Positions 21,533-25,502 of a DNA stretch of 25,502 bases are shown here, piece by piece. Position 1 is the stretch's first letter; every line of letters starts with the position of its first letter. A model generated the notes under the pieces. That model was not told the origin of the DNA and did no database searches. It was given only the letters and a program-made list of their open reading frames with translations. Source of the DNA: Paracoccaceae bacterium (GTDB lineage Bacteria > Pseudomonadota > Alphaproteobacteria > Rhodobacterales > Rhodobacteraceae). The DNA lies in contig SKMI01000016.1 of assembly GCA_007121115.1 (NCBI GenBank), forward strand, positions 1 through 25,502. The letters run 5' to 3'. The position numbers and the translations under genes are program-made.

Positions 21533-21535
21533 GAA

Positions 21536-21567
21536 CCCCGGGGCCTGCGTATCGGCAGGCCCCGGGG
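21536..21567. terminator. bidirectional terminator between the IsdG-like gene and rplY
   Basis: CCCCGGGGCCTGC (21536-21548) and GCAGGCCCCGGGG (21555-21567) form a perfect 13-bp stem with a 6-base loop GTATCG. It begins four bases after the IsdG-like stop codon and 43 bases beyond the rplY stop on the other strand, so it can serve both converging genes. Confidence 0.75.
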
Positions 21568-21609
21568 GCATGGTCTGGCTACCGGACAGCGCCCGGCAGG
21601 CGTGGGGCC

Positions 21610-22251
21610 TCAGGCTTCGGTGTCCTCGGCCTCGGCTTCGGTCTCTTCGGCGGGCGCGTCCTCATCCGTGTCGGCCGTCACCGCCCGCGGGGCAACGATG
21701 TTGGCGATGACGAAGTCCCGGTCGATGGTCGGCTTCACACCCTGCGGCAGCGGCACGCTGGAAATGGTGATGGTGTCACCGATTGCCAGCCCTTCGAGGT
21801 CCACCGTCACCTTTTCCGGGATGTCGGCGGCGATCACGCTCAGCTCCACCTCGGGGCGCACGATGGTCAGGGTGCCGCCGCGCTTCAGGCCCGGGCACTT
21901 GTCGTGGTTGATGAATTCCACGTTGATGAACAGGCTGATGCGGGTGTTGCGGCGCAGGCGCATGAGGTCGACATGCGTGGGCAGGCCGTTGACCACGTCG
22001 CGCTGCACGGCGCGGGCGATGACGCGCACGTCGTCCTGGCCCTCGACCTTGAGGTTCCAGAGCGTCGACAGGAAGCGCCCGGCCTTCAGGTGCTTCAGCA
22101 GGTAGTTGAACTTGAAATTCAGCGGCAGCGGGTCTGCGCCGCCACCGTAGACAACACCGGGTACTTTGTGCTCGCGACGAGCTTGACGGGCGGCCCCCTT
22201 GCCTGTCCCCGTGCGTACCTCGGCGATCAGATCGGGGATCTCACCGGCCAT
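21610..22251 (-). CDS. rplY: 50S ribosomal protein L25 (long, Ctc type)
   Basis: 5S rRNA-binding protein of the large ribosomal subunit. The 213-residue form carries the N-terminal L25 domain (about 1-100: TGTGKGAARQARREHKVPG, VVYGGG, HVDLMRL) and the C-terminal beta domain of the Ctc type (PEVELSVIAADIPEKVTVDL, GLAIGDTITISSVPLP). It ends in a very acidic tail (DTDEDAPAEETEAEAEDTEA). The length is normal for the long type. Start chosen at MAGEIPDL, which has GGAG eight bases ahead (GGAGTATCCA). Usually next to pth; here an opposite-strand gene lies between them. Confidence 0.96.
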   Translation of the reverse strand: MAGEIPDLIAEVRTGTGKGAARQARREHKVPGVVYGGGADPLPLNFKFNYLLKHLKAGRFLSTLWNLKVEGQDDVRVIARAVQRDVVNGLPTHVDLMRLRRNTRISLFINVEFINHDKCPGLKRGGTLTIVRPEVELSVIAADIPEKVTVDLEGLAIGDTITISSVPLPQGVKPTIDRDFVIANIVAPRAVTADTDEDAPAEETEAEAEDTEA

Positions 22252-22313
22252 TGGATACTCCATTCGGTTGTTGCGGCGGCCATCCTCCAAGGGTGCGTGG
22301 CCGCGAAGCCCGC

Positions 22314-22342
22314 GCGATAGGGGAGATTCGCGGCGATGGCAA
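22314..22342 (-). promoter_or_regulatory. candidate rplY promoter
   Basis: On the minus strand TTGCCA (22337-22342) and TATCGC (22314-22319) are 17 bases apart, 62 bases before the rplY ATG. The -35 matches five of six consensus bases and the -10 three. The dispersed element lies just upstream (22389-22443). Confidence 0.4.
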
Positions 22343-22388
22343 GGGTGGATCGGGTGGCGGGCGGTGGAAGGGCGGCATTCTGCCCCCC

Positions 22389-22443
22389 GTCCGGCCCCGT
22401 TGGGGCCGGACTCCCCCCTGAGAGTATTTTGGGCAAGATGAAG
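22389..22443 (+). repeat. dispersed intergenic element, copy 2
   Basis: GTCCGGCCCC (22389-22398), loop GTT, GGGGCCGGAC (22402-22411) forms a perfect 10-bp hairpin, and TATTTTGGGCAAGATGAAG follows at 22425-22443. The box differs from copy 1 (3367-3385) at one base of 19, in the same orientation and again after a hairpin. It lies between the thioredoxin-like gene and the rplY promoter, both on the minus strand, and may end transcription of the former. Confidence 0.65.
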
Positions 22444-22462
22444 AGGCGGGCGGGGTGCGGTT

Positions 22463-23017
22463 TCAGGCGGCGCGCCACTTGATCGTGCAACCCATGGACG
22501 GCGTCTGATCCTGCGGGCCTGCGCCGGTTTCGGCGATCATCTTCATCGCCTCGTAGAGTTCGCGCTGCGCATCCGGGGGCGCGGGGCGGGAGCCCGAGGC
22601 ATCGAGCCGGCCGCGGTATTGCAGGGCGCCGTCGGCGTTGAAGCCGAAGAAATCCGGCGTGCAGGCTGCGCCCCAGGCGCGGGCGACTTCCTGCGTTTCG
22701 TCATGCAGGTAGGGGAAGGGGAAGCTGTGTTCGCGGGCCAGGCGCTGCATTTCCGGAAAGCTGTCGGCGGGTTCGATACCGGCATCGTTGGAGCAGATCG
22801 CCGCCACGCCAATGCCCAGCGGCTGCAGGTCGCGGGCATCGCGGAGGATGCGGTCCAGCACCGCCAGAACGAAGGGGCAGTGGTTGCAGATGAACATGAC
22901 CAGCGTGCCCTTGGGCCCGGCGATCTGCTCGAAGCTGTAGGTCTGGCCGTCGGTGGCGGGGAGCGTGAAGCCGGGGGCTTTCCAGCCGAAGTCGCAGACG
23001 GGGGGTGTGGCGGGCAT
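22463..23017 (-). CDS. thioredoxin-fold peroxiredoxin-like protein
   Basis: A 184-residue cytoplasmic protein of the AhpC/TSA-like thioredoxin branch. The fold begins APGFTLPATDGQTYSFEQI; the active-site motif FICNHCPFV has Cys44 and Cys47 (CxxC with HCPF); the segments AICSNDAGIEPADSFPEM and CTPDFFGFNADGALQYRGRLD are typical of this subgroup, including the cis-Pro. It is probably a thiol reductase or peroxidase, but no substrate is known for the subgroup. No signal peptide is seen. It follows the crotonase gene after 27 bases on the same strand and is likely cotranscribed. The Shine-Dalgarno is AGGAGA (CAGGAGACCGCC). Confidence 0.86.
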   Translation of the reverse strand: MPATPPVCDFGWKAPGFTLPATDGQTYSFEQIAGPKGTLVMFICNHCPFVLAVLDRILRDARDLQPLGIGVAAICSNDAGIEPADSFPEMQRLAREHSFPFPYLHDETQEVARAWGAACTPDFFGFNADGALQYRGRLDASGSRPAPPDAQRELYEAMKMIAETGAGPQDQTPSMGCTIKWRAA

Positions 23018-23044
23018 GGCGGTCTCCTGCAGTTACTCGGCCAT

Positions 23045-23839
23045 TCACTCTGCGGCCCAGTCAGGCTTGCGTTTCTCGATGAAGGCGGTGATGCCTTCGT
23101 CGGTGTCGCGCAGCAGCATGTTTTCGACCATCACCGCGCCGGTGTGGGTGTAGGCCTCGGCCAGCGGCATGTCGATCTGTTCGTAGAAGGCGCGCTTGCC
23201 GATGCGCACGGCGGCGCCCAGCTTGGCGGCGACGGTTTCGGCCAGCGCGCGGGTCTCGGCCTCCAGCGACTCGGGGGGGGCAGTGCGGTTGATCAGGCCC
23301 AGCGCCTGCGCGCGCTCGGTGCCGATGAATTCGCCGGTGGTCAGCATCTCGAACGCCTGCTTGCGCGGGATGTTGCGCGACAGCGCCACCATCGGCGTGG
23401 AGCAGAAGAGCCCGATGTTCACGCCATTCACCCCGAAGCGGGTGCCCTCGGCGGCCACGGCCATGTCGCAACTGGCCACAAGCTGGCAGCCCGCGGCGGC
23501 GGCGACGCCTTGAACCTGCGCGATCACCGGCTGCGGCAGGGTGGGGATCAGCTGCATCAGTTCCGAGCAGCGGCTGAACAGGTCGGCGAAATAGGCCGCG
23601 CCCTTGTCCGGAGCGGCGCGCCCGGCCTGCATCTCCTTGAGGTCATGGCCCGCGCAGAACGCCTTGCCTGCGCCGCGCAGGATAATGACGCGCGCCGAGC
23701 TGTCCTCGGCCAGCGTTTGCAGCCGGGCCTTGAGTGCGGCCAGCATCGCATCTGAAAGCGGGTTCAGCGCCGCAGGCCGGTTCATGGTCAGCACCGCCAC
23801 GCCCGCCGTGACGTCACATTGCACCAGATCGTCGCTCAT
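23045..23839 (-). CDS. ECHDC3-type crotonase-family protein without hydratase glutamates
   Basis: A 264-residue crotonase-fold protein. The oxyanion-hole loop AFCAGHDLKEM and the spine VIAQVQGVAAAAGCQLVASCD are intact. Both catalytic glutamates of enoyl-CoA hydratase are replaced: the first (GGGCEL in the rat enzyme) is Gln119 in AAGCQL, the second (FGQPEI) is Gly139 in FGVNGVN. The downstream GLFCSTPMVALSRNIPRKQA and EGITAFIEKRKPDW match the mammalian ECHDC3 branch closely. The CoA-thioester fold is clear, the reaction is not; simple hydration is unlikely. Start chosen at MSDDLVQCDV with GGGAGGGCAAG just before it. Precedes the thioredoxin-like gene, and diverges from a hotdog thioesterase across 71 bases. 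Confidence 0.88.
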   Translation of the reverse strand: MSDDLVQCDVTAGVAVLTMNRPAALNPLSDAMLAALKARLQTLAEDSSARVIILRGAGKAFCAGHDLKEMQAGRAAPDKGAAYFADLFSRCSELMQLIPTLPQPVIAQVQGVAAAAGCQLVASCDMAVAAEGTRFGVNGVNIGLFCSTPMVALSRNIPRKQAFEMLTTGEFIGTERAQALGLINRTAPPESLEAETRALAETVAAKLGAAVRIGKRAFYEQIDMPLAEAYTHTGAVMVENMLLRDTDEGITAFIEKRKPDWAAE

Positions 23840-23910
23840 CTTGCCCTCCCTCTCCCAATGCGGGACACCTGCCGGGCAACCTATGCGTCCGGGCAGTCGA
23901 GGGGAAGGGC

Positions 23911-24351
23911 ATGGAGCTGAAAATGGACCGCGCGGCATTGACCGATTTTCTGCGCGTTGAGTTTCAACAGGTCGCCGATGACTTCGTGATCGAGAACGTG
24001 GCGCCCATGCAGGTCCGCGTGCGGCTTCTGGCGCATGAGCGGCACCTGCGGCCCGGCGGCACGGTTTCGGGCCCGGCGATGTTCGCGCTGGCGGATGTGG
24101 CGATCTACGTGGCGGTGCTGGCCATGGTGGGACCCAAAGGGCTGGCGGTGACCACAAACTGTTCCATCGACTTCATGCGCAAGCCCGCCGCCGGGGTGGA
24201 TGTGATCGCCGAGGCGCGGCTGCACAAACTTGGCCGCGTCCTGGCGGTGGGGGATGCGCTGCTGTTTTCCGACGGCGTGGCGGCGCCGGTGGCCCGCGCG
24301 GGGCTGACCTATTCCATCCCGCCCGAGTCCATGGGGTCCGCGCGGGCATGA
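23911..24351 (+). CDS. PaaI-type hotdog-fold acyl-CoA thioesterase
   Basis: A 146-residue hotdog-fold protein. The conserved loop HLRPGGTVSGPAMFALADV holds the Gly-Gly-x-Val-x-Gly turn and an Asp at the place of the PaaI catalytic acid. The helix AIYVAVLAMVG and the strand LAVTTNCSIDFMRKPAAG follow. Length fits the 140-150-residue thioesterases that hydrolyse short or aryl acyl-CoAs. The start has GGGGAAGGGC before it; an internal ATG four codons on is a weaker alternative. It diverges from the ECHDC3-like gene, so both may serve acyl-CoA turnover, and overlaps the methyltransferase start (ATGA). The substrate is not known. Confidence 0.86.
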   Translation: MELKMDRAALTDFLRVEFQQVADDFVIENVAPMQVRVRLLAHERHLRPGGTVSGPAMFALADVAIYVAVLAMVGPKGLAVTTNCSIDFMRKPAAGVDVIAEARLHKLGRVLAVGDALLFSDGVAAPVARAGLTYSIPPESMGSARA

Positions 24352-25502
24352 CCCCAGGCGCGCGGCTGCAGGCGGCGATCGAGGTGCTGGACCGGGTTCA
24401 GGCGGGCACCGTACCCGAGGCCGCGCTGACCAACTGGGCGCGCGCCAGCCGTTTTGCGGGATCGAAGGACCGCGCGGCGGTGCGCGACCATGTCTATGAT
24501 GTGCTGCGGCGCAAGCGATCCTGCGCGGCGCTGGGGGGCGGCGAGAGCGGGCGCGCGCTGGCGCTGGGGCTGTTGCGCGGGCAGGGTGCGGATGTCGCGG
24601 TCTTCGACGGCGCGGGACATGCGCCCGCGCCGCTGAGCGAGGCCGAGCGGGCGCATCTGGCCGCACCGGTCCAAATGAGTGACGGGGAGCGGCTGGATTG
24701 CCCGGACTGGCTGATGCCTGCGCTGCGCGCCTCGCTGGGTGCGGATTTCGAGTTGGTGATGGAAGCGCTTCGCCACCGCGCGCCGGTGTTTCTGCGGGTG
24801 AACGTGGCCAAGGTCGACCGCGCGGGCGCCATCGACGCGCTGGCCGCAGAGGGGGTGGTGGCGGTGGCCCATCCGTTGACCGACACCGCGCTGGAGGTGA
24901 CGCAGAATGCCCGCCGGGTGCGGCAGACGCGCGCCTTTGCCGAGGGGCTGGTGGAGTTGCAGGACGCGGCCTCGCAGGCGGTGGTGGCGGAGCTGCCGCC
25001 GCTCAAGGGGCTGACGGTGCTGGACTATTGCGCCGGCGGCGGCGGCAAGGCGCTGGCCATGGCGGCACTGGGTGCGCGCGTCACTGCGCATGACGTGGCA
25101 GCGGCGCGGATGCGCGACATTCCGGCGCGCGCGGCGCGGGCCGGGACGCGGATCGCCGTGACCACGCGCGCCGAAGGCACCTTCGATCTGGTCCTTGCCG
25201 ATGCGCCCTGTTCCGGGTCCGGCAGCTGGCGGCGCGACCCGGCGGGCAAATGGGCGCTGACACCAGCGCGGCTGGCGGAGTTGCAGAGGATTCAGGCGCA
25301 AGTAATTGACGGGGCAGCGAAACGGGTGCGTCCCGGGGGCTGGCTGGCCTATGCCACCTGCTCGATGCTGCGGGCCGAGAACGCGGAGGCAATCGCCGCC
25401 TTCCTGACGCGTTCGCCGGGTTTTCGGGTGGAGCGAACACGCCACTTCACGCCGCTGGACGGGGCGGACGGGTTCTGCGTCTTTCTCCTAAGGCGCGATT
25501 AG
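24348..25502 (+). CDS. RsmB/NOP-family rRNA cytosine-C5 methyltransferase
   Basis: SAM-dependent RNA m5C methyltransferase, probably for 16S rRNA. The 384-residue protein has an N-terminal helical region (RFAGSKDRAAVRDHVYDVLRR), then the NOP domain. The SAM loop is LDYCAGGGGKALAMAALG, motif IV is ADAPCSGSGSWRRDP with Cys288 and motif VI is YATCSMLRAENAEA with nucleophile Cys338; the two-cysteine arrangement is diagnostic. It is shorter than E. coli RsmB (about 430) and its N terminus is only loosely NusB-like, so the exact target (C967 or another) is not certain. Its ATG overlaps the thioesterase stop. The TAG stop is the last codon of the window, so the gene is complete. Confidence 0.92.
   Translation: MTPGARLQAAIEVLDRVQAGTVPEAALTNWARASRFAGSKDRAAVRDHVYDVLRRKRSCAALGGGESGRALALGLLRGQGADVAVFDGAGHAPAPLSEAERAHLAAPVQMSDGERLDCPDWLMPALRASLGADFELVMEALRHRAPVFLRVNVAKVDRAGAIDALAAEGVVAVAHPLTDTALEVTQNARRVRQTRAFAEGLVELQDAASQAVVAELPPLKGLTVLDYCAGGGGKALAMAALGARVTAHDVAAARMRDIPARAARAGTRIAVTTRAEGTFDLVLADAPCSGSGSWRRDPAGKWALTPARLAELQRIQAQVIDGAAKRVRPGGWLAYATCSMLRAENAEAIAAFLTRSPGFRVERTRHFTPLDGADGFCVFLLRRD

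Overview
The window looks like chromosome of a Rhodobacterales alphaproteobacterium (Roseobacter/Paracoccus-type). The support is a very high G+C content by eye, alphaproteobacterial-type housekeeping proteins (UbiG, RNase D, Tgt with a SlyX-like protein, Pth, L25), tightly overlapping ATGA/GTGA gene junctions, and a hairpin-plus-TATTTnGGGCAAGATGAAG intergenic motif of a kind I associate with this order. Genus cannot be told from the window. No tRNA, rRNA, CRISPR array, intact insertion sequence or phage gene was seen.

Layout. 1-3.3 kb: proline iminopeptidase (-) diverging from ubiG (+), then RNase D (+). 3.3-5.6 kb: glutaryl-CoA dehydrogenase (-) and a small lipoprotein (-), with repeat-rich spacers. 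6.0-8.7 kb: iron-sulfur assembly genes, namely sufE (+) and a compact minus-strand unit sufT-like / hexapeptide acetyltransferase / A-type Fe-S carrier / tpiA. 8.9-10.2 kb: tgt and slyX (+). 10.4-12.5 kb: the most accessory-looking stretch, with a decayed mgtE-like Mg2+ transporter gene carrying two in-frame amber codons, then a three-gene minus-strand cassette (small unknown protein, DUF2493/SLOG-type protein, HisE/MazG-like pyrophosphohydrolase) behind a structured leader.

12.5-15.5 kb: an acidic lipoprotein, then a thiosulfate/sulfur cluster (secreted rhodanese, YeeE/YedE transporter, and a 59-residue membrane protein that ordinary length cut-offs miss). 15.8-19.3 kb: a polyamine-type gamma-glutamylation operon (class I amidotransferase, PuuA-like ligase, PuuB-like oxidase) with a 14-bp perfect palindrome over its predicted promoter. 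19.3-22.3 kb: DUF2332 protein, pth, an IsdG-like monooxygenase on the opposite strand, and rplY. 22.4-25.5 kb: a thioredoxin-like protein, an ECHDC3-type crotonase lacking both hydratase glutamates, a hotdog thioesterase, and an RsmB/NOP-type rRNA methyltransferase that ends exactly at the window edge.

How the genes fit together. SufE, the A-type carrier and the SufT-like protein point to a SUF-type Fe-S system whose core genes lie elsewhere. Rhodanese plus YeeE/YedE plus the small membrane protein suggest uptake and handling of thiosulfate or sulfane sulfur. PuuA/PuuB-like enzymes with an amidotransferase suggest degradation of putrescine or another amine through gamma-glutamyl intermediates. 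Glutaryl-CoA dehydrogenase serves lysine/tryptophan/aromatic breakdown. The best candidates for something new are the SLOG plus pyrophosphohydrolase cassette, the small membrane protein of the sulfur cluster, the palindromic operator of the amine operon, and the IsdG-like gene sitting between pth and rplY.
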